DNA of 64,000 nucleotides. Origin: JACMLD01 sp044227095 (GTDB lineage Bacteria > Bacteroidota > Bacteroidia > Chitinophagales > Chitinophagaceae). Shown here piece by piece: positions 16,734 to 24,858 of the stretch. Location: assembly GCA_044227095.1 (NCBI GenBank), contig JBGAFV010000001.1, forward strand, positions 5,084,001-5,148,000. Reading direction: 5' to 3'. Under the pieces are notes generated by a model, which had not been told where the DNA came from, searched no databases, and saw only the letters and a program-made list of their open reading frames with translations. How positions within the stretch are numbered: position 1 is the first letter of the stretch; each line of letters begins with the position of its first letter. Made by a program: the position numbers and the translations under genes.

Positions 16734-18890
16734 ATGAAGAGAATGCTATTCCTAAGCATAACCTTATTGTGCACCGTCACAATTTATGCGCAACATGCTA
16801 TTAAACTTATTATAAAAAGTAACGAAGAAAAAAAACCACTCGGAGGTGCTACAGCTTTTATTGCTTCGCTAAAGAAAACAAGTATTGCAGACAGCATGGG
16901 CATTGTTGTGTTTGACAACATCGCCACAGGCAGTTATTCAATTACACTTTCCTTTACAGGCATGGAAGAACAGGACGTAATTGTAACAGTGCCTCAATTG
17001 GCAGACAGCACAATTGAAATTTTACTGGCAGCAAAAGAAGAAGATGGTGAAGAAGTTGTTGTAACTGCAACAAGGGTAAGCCGATCCATTAAAGATATAC
17101 CTACAAGGATAGAAACCATTTCTGGCGAAGAGCTTGCTGAAAAAAGCAACATGAAACCGGGTGATATAAGAATGCTGCTTAGTGAAAGTACCGGTATTCA
17201 AACACAACAAACTTCAGCCACGTCTTATAATTCAAGTATAAGAATACAAGGGCTGGACGGAAGGTATACGCAAATACTCAAAGACGGCTTTCCACTTTAT
17301 GCAGGCTTTTCAGGTGGATTGAGTTTAATGCAGGTTGCCCCACTCGATTTAAGACAGGTGGAGATTATTAAAGGTTCTTCATCTACCTTATATGGCGGTG
17401 GTGCCATTGCTGGCCTGGTAAACCTTGTTTCAAAAACACCGGGTACAAAAAAAGAATTAAGCTTTCTTGCCAATGGCACATCTGCCAAAGGCTTAGATCT
17501 TAGTGCCTTTTACAGTCAGCGGTTTAAAAAAATTGGTGTTACAATTTTTGGATCAAAAAATTCATCTGCAGCTTATGATCCTGCAAATATTGGATTAACA
17601 GCCATTCCAAAATTTGACAGGTATACCATCAACCCTAAACTATTTATCTATGGGAACAGGACAAATGCCAATATAGGATTTAGCTATGTTACTGAAAACC
17701 GCACCGGTGGCAGTATGGATTATATTACAAAAGGAACAGTTGGTTATTTTGAAAAGAATAATACAGATCGTTTCTCTACCCAAATAGATGTTCAGCACAA
17801 AATAAATGACAACACAAATTTTCAAATAAAAAGCAGCTATTCAAATTTTAACAGAAAAATTACTATCCCTTCTTACATTTTTGAAGGATTGCAACAATCT
17901 TCTTATACTGAATTTACCTTCAATACTAAAAAGGAGAAAACTTTCTGGTTGGCAGGAATAAATTTCCTAACCGATGATTTTAATGAAACAAAGCACAATA
18001 CCGCGGTTTTAAGAAACTATCATTACAATACGTTTGGTCTATTTATACAAAACACATGGAGGCCTTCCGGAGCATTTTCATTAGAAACAGGCCTTAGAAG
18101 CGACTATGTAAAACAATATGGTTTTGAAATTTTACCACGGGTTTCAGCAATGCTTAAACTATCACAAAAGCTTACAATAAGAATCGGTGGTGGCCTTGGT
18201 TATAAAACACCTACTGTTTTTAATGAGGAGTCAGAGAAAATACAGTTTCAAAACATTCTGCCCATTAATGAACAAACAACCAGCACTGAAAGATCTGCTG
18301 GCACCAATGCAGATTTTAACTTCAGAACAAATATTGGCCCTGTAAATTTTTCCATTAACCAGCTTTTCTTTTATACAAGGTTAAACCGGCCGCTTATATT
18401 AATTAACACAACCGGCGGGATGTATGAATTTGTAAATGCTAACGGGCATATTGATACAAGAGGTTTGGAAACCAACCTGCGTTTTGTTTACCGGCGCTTT
18501 AAATTATTTGTTGGATACACTTATACCGATGCAAACAATCATTTCAACAATACTAAATCCTGGCTTCCACTAACGGCAAGGCACAGGCTAAACAATGTAC
18601 TGATGTTTGAAAAAGAAGAAAAATTAAAAATCGGCCTTGAAGCATATTATTTCGGCCCGCAAAAACTAAATGATGGCACTATGGGAAGGCAATACTGGAT
18701 TTGCGGCACTATGGCAGAAAAGCTCTGGAAAAAGTTTTCGTTGTTTATAAATTTTGAAAACATTTTTGACACCAGGCAGACAAGGTTCGGAAGCATTTAC
18801 ACCGGTACAATTGATAACCCAACCTTCAAAGACATTTATGCGCCGGTTGATGGCTTTGTTATAAACGGGGGCATTAAAATAAAACTATAA
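16734..18890 (+). CDS. TonB-dependent outer-membrane receptor (BtuB/FecA-like layout)
   Basis: An ATG at 16734 gives 718 residues; a TTG six bases upstream is less likely. A signal peptide (ending IYAQ) is followed by a carboxypeptidase-regulatory-like domain (about 20-95), a plug (about 100-215: EVVVTATRVSRSIKDIPTRIE, then VEIIKGSSSTLYGGGAIAGL) and a 22-strand barrel with C-terminal NFENIFDTRQTRFG. It is about 300 residues shorter than the SusC homologue and has no SusD partner, so it is more likely a receptor for a metal complex, siderophore, haem or cobalamin. The Cys-rich protein encoded just upstream fits metal or cofactor uptake. Confidence 0.88.
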   Translation: MKRMLFLSITLLCTVTIYAQHAIKLIIKSNEEKKPLGGATAFIASLKKTSIADSMGIVVFDNIATGSYSITLSFTGMEEQDVIVTVPQLADSTIEILLAAKEEDGEEVVVTATRVSRSIKDIPTRIETISGEELAEKSNMKPGDIRMLLSESTGIQTQQTSATSYNSSIRIQGLDGRYTQILKDGFPLYAGFSGGLSLMQVAPLDLRQVEIIKGSSSTLYGGGAIAGLVNLVSKTPGTKKELSFLANGTSAKGLDLSAFYSQRFKKIGVTIFGSKNSSAAYDPANIGLTAIPKFDRYTINPKLFIYGNRTNANIGFSYVTENRTGGSMDYITKGTVGYFEKNNTDRFSTQIDVQHKINDNTNFQIKSSYSNFNRKITIPSYIFEGLQQSSYTEFTFNTKKEKTFWLAGINFLTDDFNETKHNTAVLRNYHYNTFGLFIQNTWRPSGAFSLETGLRSDYVKQYGFEILPRVSAMLKLSQKLTIRIGGGLGYKTPTVFNEESEKIQFQNILPINEQTTSTERSAGTNADFNFRTNIGPVNFSINQLFFYTRLNRPLILINTTGGMYEFVNANGHIDTRGLETNLRFVYRRFKLFVGYTYTDANNHFNNTKSWLPLTARHRLNNVLMFEKEEKLKIGLEAYYFGPQKLNDGTMGRQYWICGTMAEKLWKKFSLFINFENIFDTRQTRFGSIYTGTIDNPTFKDIYAPVDGFVINGGIKIKL

Positions 18891-19073
18891 AAATAAAACG
18901 TTTGTTTATACGGGTATATTTTCTGAGATAAATATGATTACTTACAAGTTTTAGCAATATTATTCAAACTTTTTATTAAAAAAAGCCGCCGGCAATAACC
19001 ATTTTACGGCTATCGTTTTCTTTCAACGCCGGAAATTATACCGGCAAATGTTTGTAATCCAAATCCTGTAAAA

Positions 19074-19535
19074 ATGCCTTTCAAATCCAACTCCTGCATC
19101 TTTGTTGTTGACGATGATGTAATATTCAGAAACCTATATACCCATATCTTAAAAAAACTGGGTTACAACAACATTCATTTATTTGATAACGGGAATGATT
19201 GTTTTATGCAACTTGAGGAAACCCCGCCCAATATTGTTTTTCTTGATTACAATATGGATGAGCTTGATGGCATTGATGTACTGAAGCAGCTAAAAAAATT
19301 TGATCCGTCTATTACTGTAGTTATTATTTCCGGACAGGATGATATAGAAACCGCTGTTAAGACGCTTCGCCTAGGCGCATTTGATTATGTTACAAAATCT
19401 TCTGTAAATGTAGCACGGATAAAAATTTTAATAGAGCGAATAGAAAACCAGTCACAACCTATAAAAACAGAACTGCTTAAAGAAGAATCCTTGTTGAAAC
19501 GCCTGCTTGAAAAATGGAAGTTGAAAATTTACTGA
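19074..19535 (+). CDS. Stand-alone receiver-domain protein with short C-terminal helix
   Basis: A 153-residue CheY-like receiver. D13-D15 form the acidic pocket, D58 in FLDYN is the phospho-acceptor, S86 is the switch residue and K108 in YVTKS is the conserved lysine. Residues about 115-153 form a charged helical tail with no DNA-binding domain. No kinase is adjacent, so it must receive phosphate from elsewhere or act as an output/sink module. Its last 7 bases overlap the 3' end of the opposite-strand gene. Confidence 0.88.
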   Translation: MPFKSNSCIFVVDDDVIFRNLYTHILKKLGYNNIHLFDNGNDCFMQLEETPPNIVFLDYNMDELDGIDVLKQLKKFDPSITVVIISGQDDIETAVKTLRLGAFDYVTKSSVNVARIKILIERIENQSQPIKTELLKEESLLKRLLEKWKLKIY

Positions 19536-20173
19536 ACTGGTATATCTACTTTCTTTGTTTTCTTTTTAGAAAGTTGCATCTCCCAGTTAATCCCCAATAC
19601 AAAATACCTGTCGTTTGTAAATGAGTTAAAACTATACAAGGGAAAACTCCAGTTGTTGTAAGAAAACCCAAGCACTACACCCGGATCCTGGAAAGGATTA
19701 GTGGCATAAGGCTTTGTATGTTGTACAGCTACTCCTGTAAATATCCAGTCTGCAGGCTGGTACAACAATTCCGACCAGTTATAAAAGAAATTATCTTCTT
19801 TTGATGATGAACTGAGAATATATTGCGCCTGGGAAGAAAAACTGAATTTTTTATAACTCAGTTCACTATTTAAACCAATTGCACCGCCTTTAAGCCTGCC
19901 GGTTAACAAACCAATCATGGGTGTAAATGAATAGGAGAAATTGTTTTCCTTCGCAAAAACATGACCGGCGTACAATGAAAGCGTATTAATGTCTTCGTAA
20001 TTATATCTCGCTTCTGCATACCAATGGCTGGCAGTTTCATAGTGTATAACCGGTGAAATAAGTGTTGGGGCGCCGGTGCCGGCATACATAAATGCGTCTG
20101 CACCTATTACAGGCTGACAAAAAATTTTACCCGCAGAAAATAAAAAAACAATCATTATTAATATCCTGTACAT
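19529..20173 (-). CDS. Exported beta-rich protein of unknown function, 214 aa
   Basis: A signal peptide of about 19 residues (ending IFCQ) is followed by about 175 residues of alternating aromatic/hydrophobic strands (SHWYAEARYNYED, FSYSFTPMIG, WIFTGVAVQHT, RYFVLGINWEMQ) and a lysine-rich tail (SKKKTKK). This is what a small 8-10-strand outer-membrane barrel looks like. No family is recognised. It converges on and overlaps the receiver gene by 7 bases, with no obvious functional link. Confidence 0.7.
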   Translation of the reverse strand: MYRILIMIVFLFSAGKIFCQPVIGADAFMYAGTGAPTLISPVIHYETASHWYAEARYNYEDINTLSLYAGHVFAKENNFSYSFTPMIGLLTGRLKGGAIGLNSELSYKKFSFSSQAQYILSSSSKEDNFFYNWSELLYQPADWIFTGVAVQHTKPYATNPFQDPGVVLGFSYNNWSFPLYSFNSFTNDRYFVLGINWEMQLSKKKTKKVDIPVQ

Positions 20174-20320
20174 AGAAGCATGCAGTTACCATGTATAACT
20201 GGTACTGCAATTTATACTAACACTGCTGTATCAAAAGATAAAGGGCTGTTTAAGGAGATTGCAATGGAATAAATTCTACAAAAGGCGTTGTGAAACCGGA
20301 GAAGTCTTAGAACATTCTTA

Positions 20321-21172
20321 CTAAAATAAACTTAGCTGTGTTTTTTGTTTAACAGGCTTCTTTCTAATTACCGGCAGGCTAACAGGCACAGACAAAGATA
20401 CCTCGCTGGAAAAAATCTGGTATACACCTGTTGCTTCATATCTTGGTGCATGAATAATTTTTGTTCCGTTGGCCTTTGTGCTAAACATGGTTTCTACCAT
20501 CTCTGGGTTGTTGTTTTCTTTGGAGAGGTGCGAAAGAAAAATATGGCTCATGAATGGTGGCTTATGCGCAATCATTAGCTCAAGTGCCTGGATATTTGAT
20601 AAATGCCCGTATTTACCACTGATACGGTTGCGCAGCATTGCGGGATACCTGCTATTTGCCAGCATTACTTCATCATAATTTGTTTCAAGAAATACGGCGT
20701 GGCACAACTTAAAATATTGAATTACATTTTTACAGGCTGCACCTATATCTGTGAATACACCAGTAGTAACGCCGTTGCAGGAAATAATAAAGCTATGCGG
20801 GTCGATGGCATCATGCCATTTTGGAAATGCTGTTACAGTAAGCGAACCAAATTGCACAGGCACAAAAGGATCGAATGAATGCACCAGTTGCTGATCTAAC
20901 AAGAAACCACAAGCCCGATAAGTGCGTGGCGTAATATAAACTGGTAGTTGAAATTTCTTTGCAAAAACAGGAATGCCGCTAATATGATCGCCATGTTCGT
21001 GAGATACAAATAGGGCTTTAAGTTTGTGGGGATCAAGATCAAGCTTGCACATTCTCTTTTCAATTTCACGGCAACTGATACCCGCATCTACCAATATTGC
21101 TTCTTCATTGTTACCGATATAATAACAATTGCCGTTACTGCCAGAATTTAATGAAGCTACAAACAAAGACAT
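20321..21172 (-). CDS. Metallo-beta-lactamase-fold hydrolase (YycJ/WalJ-like)
   Basis: The ATG at 21172 (MSLFVASLNSGSNGN) is preferred over a GTG 15 bases upstream, because the conserved family start is SLxSGSxGN. The protein has 283 residues. The metal-binding motif SHEHGDH (57-63) and later His/Asp residues match the MBL-fold phosphodiesterase/exonuclease family that includes YycJ. In other bacteria YycJ-type proteins are implicated in DNA repair or replication coordination. The DUF4199 gene lies 39 bases upstream on the same strand, so the two may be co-transcribed. Confidence 0.88.
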   Translation of the reverse strand: MSLFVASLNSGSNGNCYYIGNNEEAILVDAGISCREIEKRMCKLDLDPHKLKALFVSHEHGDHISGIPVFAKKFQLPVYITPRTYRACGFLLDQQLVHSFDPFVPVQFGSLTVTAFPKWHDAIDPHSFIISCNGVTTGVFTDIGAACKNVIQYFKLCHAVFLETNYDEVMLANSRYPAMLRNRISGKYGHLSNIQALELMIAHKPPFMSHIFLSHLSKENNNPEMVETMFSTKANGTKIIHAPRYEATGVYQIFSSEVSLSVPVSLPVIRKKPVKQKTQLSLF

Positions 21173-21211
21173 GCAGGCAAAATACACATTTAATTGCTAA
21201 TGGCTCATTTT

Positions 21212-21754
21212 TCATAAATGATAATTCTTTTTTGGATTTTCATTTTTTGTAGAAAGTGTACGCTTACCTTTTTCACCTTCATAAATATTTTTCATTACGG
21301 CAAAAGGTATGAGAAGGGAAATAAAGAAAGCTGCACCTGCATTTCCTATTACTACATTTAAAAACAGTATCGATCCAAATCCTTCGTTTTTTCCCTGGAA
21401 CTGACCTGGTGAACCTTGCAAATGAAGATGACTTTCAGTTACAGGTTTAAAAATAGAAGGAACCAGGATTAGCAATAATATCAATGTAATTATACAGGCC
21501 ATAACTATACCGGCAAAAGCAGCTTTGCCACCAATAACTACCAGCCTTATTGTGCCAATATCACTCTGGTGTTGTTTATAAAACCAGGCAATAAAAATTG
21601 CTATAACGGTAGCAAATAAAAAATTGCCAATGTATAGTATATAAGTTTCCTGGAACGACATATGCACTATGTACACATAGACTGTTACACAGTAAAGTAA
21701 TGCCGCAATGAATGAAGCTGTTAATACCTGCCGAAGAAATTTGATTTCCACCAT
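21212..21754 (-). CDS. DUF4199-type integral membrane protein
   Basis: Starting at the ATG at 21754 (a TTG two codons upstream is rejected), the protein has 180 residues and four hydrophobic segments: about 10-30, 40-60, 75-100 and 130-155. A short polar loop (HLHLQGSPGQFQGKN) lies between segments three and four, and the tail is basic. This matches the DUF4199 layout common in Bacteroidota; no biochemical role is known. It precedes the MBL-fold gene by 39 bases on the same strand. Confidence 0.75.
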   Translation of the reverse strand: MVEIKFLRQVLTASFIAALLYCVTVYVYIVHMSFQETYILYIGNFLFATVIAIFIAWFYKQHQSDIGTIRLVVIGGKAAFAGIVMACIITLILLLILVPSIFKPVTESHLHLQGSPGQFQGKNEGFGSILFLNVVIGNAGAAFFISLLIPFAVMKNIYEGEKGKRTLSTKNENPKKNYHL

Positions 21755-21770
21755 AAACAAAAAATCACAA

Positions 21771-21814
21771 ATAATATACCAGCGCTGGTTAACAAAAAAC
21801 AGCCAGTATATTAT
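21771..21814. other. Inverted repeat upstream of the DUF4199 gene
   Basis: ATAATATAC (21771-21779) and GTATATTAT (21806-21814) are perfect inverted arms 26 bases apart, with CCAGCGCTGG inside. It could be an operator or a hairpin in the leader of the DUF4199 gene, whose start codon is at 21754. Confidence 0.4.
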
Positions 21815-21948
21815 GTTTTACTTTTGGCTCTGTAGAAAGGATGCCACGTTTTACATTAAAGAGAAATTAAGTGGGGAATAAAAACTAGTGATAAGCATAT
21901 GTCCGGTGAGGAGACCGACCATTGAGATGGAGGCTGAATAAAGGATTG

Positions 21949-22013
21949 CTGTACAAGAGTGCGACGCAACGGAGATTAATAGTAGTACTGCTGTTGATTA
22001 ACTAATAAAAAAG
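21949..22013 (+). repeat. Dispersed ~65-bp intergenic element, copy B
   Basis: It begins CTGTACAAGAGTGCGACG and ends in an AATAAAAAAG tract. It matches copy A (2512-2580) along the full length with a few substitutions and a 2-base gap. It abuts the 3' end of the lacI-type gene (stop at 22019) in the opposite orientation. Confidence 0.7.
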
Positions 22014-22018
22014 AAAAT

Positions 22019-23053
22019 TTAATAATGCCTGATGCTGGATTGACGGCAAATCAGTTCTGGTTTCAATATTTTTTTTCTTGGTTTGCCAGCGTAAGCATCT
22101 CCGCTTTTCATTAACTCAAAAAATAATTTAGCAGCTTCTTCGCCCATGGTAACCGTTTGCTGGTTAACAGAAGAGAGAGAAGGCGTAATGTATTCTCCAA
22201 ACGCTTCATTGGCAAAACCAACAATAGCAATTTCTGATGGCATGGATTTACCTGCCGCTTTAATAGCCTGCATTGCACCAAGCGCAGTAAAATCTTCAAC
22301 TGCAAAAACGCCATCAGGTTTTTTAGCGCCGTTCAGCAACTGGTTCATACAATCTCTGCCAGATTCTATACTTACTTTTCCATACACAATCAAATCATCG
22401 TTTACAGTAATGCGGTTTACATTCAGCGCATCAATATATCCTTTTAATCGCTGGTTAAAAATGCTTACGTGCTGTTGTCCACCAATATGTGCAATGCGTT
22501 TGCAACCCTGGTCAATAAGATGTTTGGTAGCAGCAAAAGCGCCGGCATAGTCATCAACCACTACAGAAGATACGCCCAGTTCATCACTTGCACGGTCGAA
22601 CAACACCAGCGGTATTCCGCGTTTTTTTATTTCCATGTAATGATCAAGGTTCATGGATTCTTTTGAAATAGATGCCAGTACACCATCTACCTGCGATTGT
22701 AAAAATGCCTGCACACCTTTCTTCTCATACTCGTAGGTTTCATTAGACTGGTAAATAAGAACATTGTAATTGTTTTCGTTGGCCACTTTTTCTATACCGT
22801 GAATAACAGAGCCAAAGAAATTAATTTCAGCACTGGGAATGATAACACCAATGATGTTTGATTTACCCAATCTTAATGAAGAAGCAATTTTATTAGGCTG
22901 ATAATTTAGTTTCTGCGCCGTTTCTTTTACCAGTTTCTTAGTTTCTTCTTTAATGGCGGGGTGATTGCTTAATGCACGAGATACTGTTGCCGCCGTTATG
23001 TTTAACGTTCGGGCAATATCCTGAAGGGTTACTTTAGAAATAGTATCGCTCAT
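22019..23053 (-). CDS. LacI-family transcriptional regulator
   Basis: The ATG at 23053 gives 344 residues (MSDTISKVTLQDIARTLN); a longer TTG reading is rejected. The N-terminal LacI helix-turn-helix (about 7-55) has TLQDIARTLNITAATVSRAL and the hinge YQPNKIASSLR. A periplasmic-binding-protein-like sensor domain follows (about 62-340), with GVIIPSAEINFFGSVIHG and the typical VVVDDYAGA, GFANE and PSLSSVNQ stretches. It is the last gene of the GH43-DUF4965-GH5 block and probably controls it in response to a released sugar. A hairpin separates it from the GH5-like gene. Confidence 0.92.
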   Translation of the reverse strand: MSDTISKVTLQDIARTLNITAATVSRALSNHPAIKEETKKLVKETAQKLNYQPNKIASSLRLGKSNIIGVIIPSAEINFFGSVIHGIEKVANENNYNVLIYQSNETYEYEKKGVQAFLQSQVDGVLASISKESMNLDHYMEIKKRGIPLVLFDRASDELGVSSVVVDDYAGAFAATKHLIDQGCKRIAHIGGQQHVSIFNQRLKGYIDALNVNRITVNDDLIVYGKVSIESGRDCMNQLLNGAKKPDGVFAVEDFTALGAMQAIKAAGKSMPSEIAIVGFANEAFGEYITPSLSSVNQQTVTMGEEAAKLFFELMKSGDAYAGKPRKKILKPELICRQSSIRHY

Positions 23054-23094
23054 GCTGGTTGGTATATTATTTAAAAACAATTTCGGGATTTAGT

Positions 23095-23161
23095 GATTTT
23101 GAGATTTATTCGACAATCCGCTAGCGATAGCTAAATCCGAAAATCACCAAATCTCAAAATC
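23095..23161. other. Long-loop inverted repeat between GH5-like and lacI genes
   Basis: GATTTTGAGATTT (23095-23107) and AAATCTCAAAATC (23149-23161) are perfect 13-bp inverted arms. A second nested pair is GGATTTAG (23086-23093) with CTAAATCC (23131-23138). There is no T-tract. It may uncouple expression of lacI from the hydrolase genes, or be a repeat remnant. Confidence 0.5.
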
Positions 23162-23166
23162 ATCAA

Positions 23167-24261
23167 TTACTTTCCGTTCAGTTTCTTAATCAGGTTTACT
23201 TCATCTTCACGGTAAGGTGTTCCATCTTTTTTAAAAATATCATGAAACCATTCTATTGGCTGGCTGCCATCTGCAAGCGGTGTATCCCACGCATAAATGG
23301 TATTTGTTTTTCCATCTACAAAACCCCAGTTGATAGCAGCAACATTTTCTTTCTTAAGCATTGGCAAAATTGTGGCAAAGCGGCTATTGCGTGTACGGGC
23401 CATATACTCTGTGCAAATAAGGGGTTTGCCACTTGCTTTTAAAATAGAAATCACACGCAGGTGCATAGGCAGTTCATTGTAATCGTGATAAGTGATAACA
23501 TCCGAATTGGCCATTTGAAATATGTTGAGATTAGTAAGGTTCCAATCCCACATGCCTGCACTTACTGGCTGATCAGGATTTACGGCTCTTGCCCACATAA
23601 ATATTTTTGAAAGCAATGGCAATGATGCATCTCCTTTACCACTGTTGCCGGGTTCATTGTACAAATCCCATAACAAAATGCGTTTATCGTGCGCAAATGT
23701 TGTCAATACATCTTTCACATATTTTTCCAGGCCGGGAAAATTATTTGTATCTGCAGATGCCGGCTGACCGGGATCCTGTACCCAACCAGAATTGTGAATG
23801 CCTGTTTTAGGAGCAGGCTGCAGTCCTTCTTTTGGTTCTTTGTTCCAGCAATCATCAAAGAAAACAAAAAGCGGTTGTATGTGATGTTTATCTGCAATGG
23901 TTAAAAACTGATCTACTCTTTTCTTAAAGCCTTCCGGATCCTGCTTCCATGCCAGTGAGTGCAAGAACACCCGCATTGTATTAAAGCCAATGCTTTCTGC
24001 CCAACCAAGTTCTTTATCAATTGTTGCAGCATCAAAAGTAGCAGCCTGCCACATTTCTAACTGGTTGATGGCAGTAGCCGGAATATAGTTTGCACCGGTA
24101 AGCCATTTGTGCGTTGCATACCATGCATTTGCTTTTTCTGCGCTCCATACTTTACCGGGCTGCGGCGTTTCTACAACTGCTTTTTTATTTTTCTGTGCAT
24201 ATACGCTGCCGGTAGTAATAATCAACAGAAAAAAGAAAAATGATTTGATGATTGGGTTCAT
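23167..24261 (-). CDS. Secreted GH5-like (TIM-barrel, clan GH-A) glycoside hydrolase
   Basis: The ATG at 24261 gives 364 residues with a signal peptide (about 1-22, ending VYAQ); a TTG reading 14 codons longer is rejected. Clan GH-A features are visible: NTMRVFLHS on an early strand, LYNEPGN carrying the likely acid/base E203, and CTEYMAR carrying the likely nucleophile E285, followed by INWGFVDG. Related Bacteroidota proteins are usually called cellulase-like or 1,4-beta-xylanase, but activity is not established. A 597-base repeat region separates it from DUF4965, so it may have its own promoter. Confidence 0.8.
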   Translation of the reverse strand: MNPIIKSFFFFLLIITTGSVYAQKNKKAVVETPQPGKVWSAEKANAWYATHKWLTGANYIPATAINQLEMWQAATFDAATIDKELGWAESIGFNTMRVFLHSLAWKQDPEGFKKRVDQFLTIADKHHIQPLFVFFDDCWNKEPKEGLQPAPKTGIHNSGWVQDPGQPASADTNNFPGLEKYVKDVLTTFAHDKRILLWDLYNEPGNSGKGDASLPLLSKIFMWARAVNPDQPVSAGMWDWNLTNLNIFQMANSDVITYHDYNELPMHLRVISILKASGKPLICTEYMARTRNSRFATILPMLKKENVAAINWGFVDGKTNTIYAWDTPLADGSQPIEWFHDIFKKDGTPYREDEVNLIKKLNGK

Positions 24262-24858
24262 TTTGTTTTTATTGATGGGTGAATATTGTTTTTGTTCAAT
24301 CAAAATAATTTTGATTCGCTATAATATTTTTTTTTGCCGGGCGTACTAGCTACTAGCTATTAGCTGTTAGCTTTTTTGCTTCTCATTTTCACATTCACCA
24401 TACCTCCACATTTTCACATTTAGCATGGCGAAGGGCTACACCCATCGCTGGTATGTATCGCCCTTACAGGGCTGTTTTTCATTTCCACATTTTCACATTC
24501 ACCACACTTCCACATTTTCACATTTAGCATCGCGAAGGGCTACACCCATCGCTGGTATGTATCGCCCTTACAGGGCTGTTTTTCATTTCCACATTTTCAC
24601 ATTTACCACACTTCCACATTTTCACATTTAGCATCGCGAAGGGCTACACCCATCGCTGGTATGCATCGCCCTTACAGGGCTGTTTTTCATTTCCACCTTT
24701 TCACATTTACCACACTTCCACATTTTCACATTTACTACACTTCCACATTTTCACATTTCGCATGGCGAAGGATTACACCCATCGCTGGTATGCATCGCCC
24801 TTACAGGGCTGTTTTTCATTTCCACATTTTCACATTCACCACACTTCCACATTTTCCC
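24262..24858. other. 597-base repeat-filled intergenic region
   Basis: No gene is credible here; open frames across it are by-products of the repeats. It contains AGCTA-word repeats (24346-24372, minus orientation), a CACATTTTCACATT-rich stretch, and four tandem copies of a unit of about 104 bp (24421-24850). A promoter for the GH5-like gene, if present, would be near 24262-24345. Confidence 0.7.
24421..24850. repeat. Tandem repeat, four copies of ~104 bp
   Basis: Copies start near 24421, 24525, 24629 and 24758. Each has a conserved half (GCGAAGGGCTACACCCATCG, then CTGGTATG and a CGCCCTTACAGGGCT hairpin region) and a half made of CACATTTTCACATT words. Spacing is 104, 104 and 129; the last interval has gained one 25-base CACATTT-CACTTCCACATTTT sub-unit. 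Confidence 0.9.

Noticed and set aside
24421..24850. CRISPR array
   Set aside because: Units of about 104 bp are repeated head to tail without unique spacers, and no cas genes are present.
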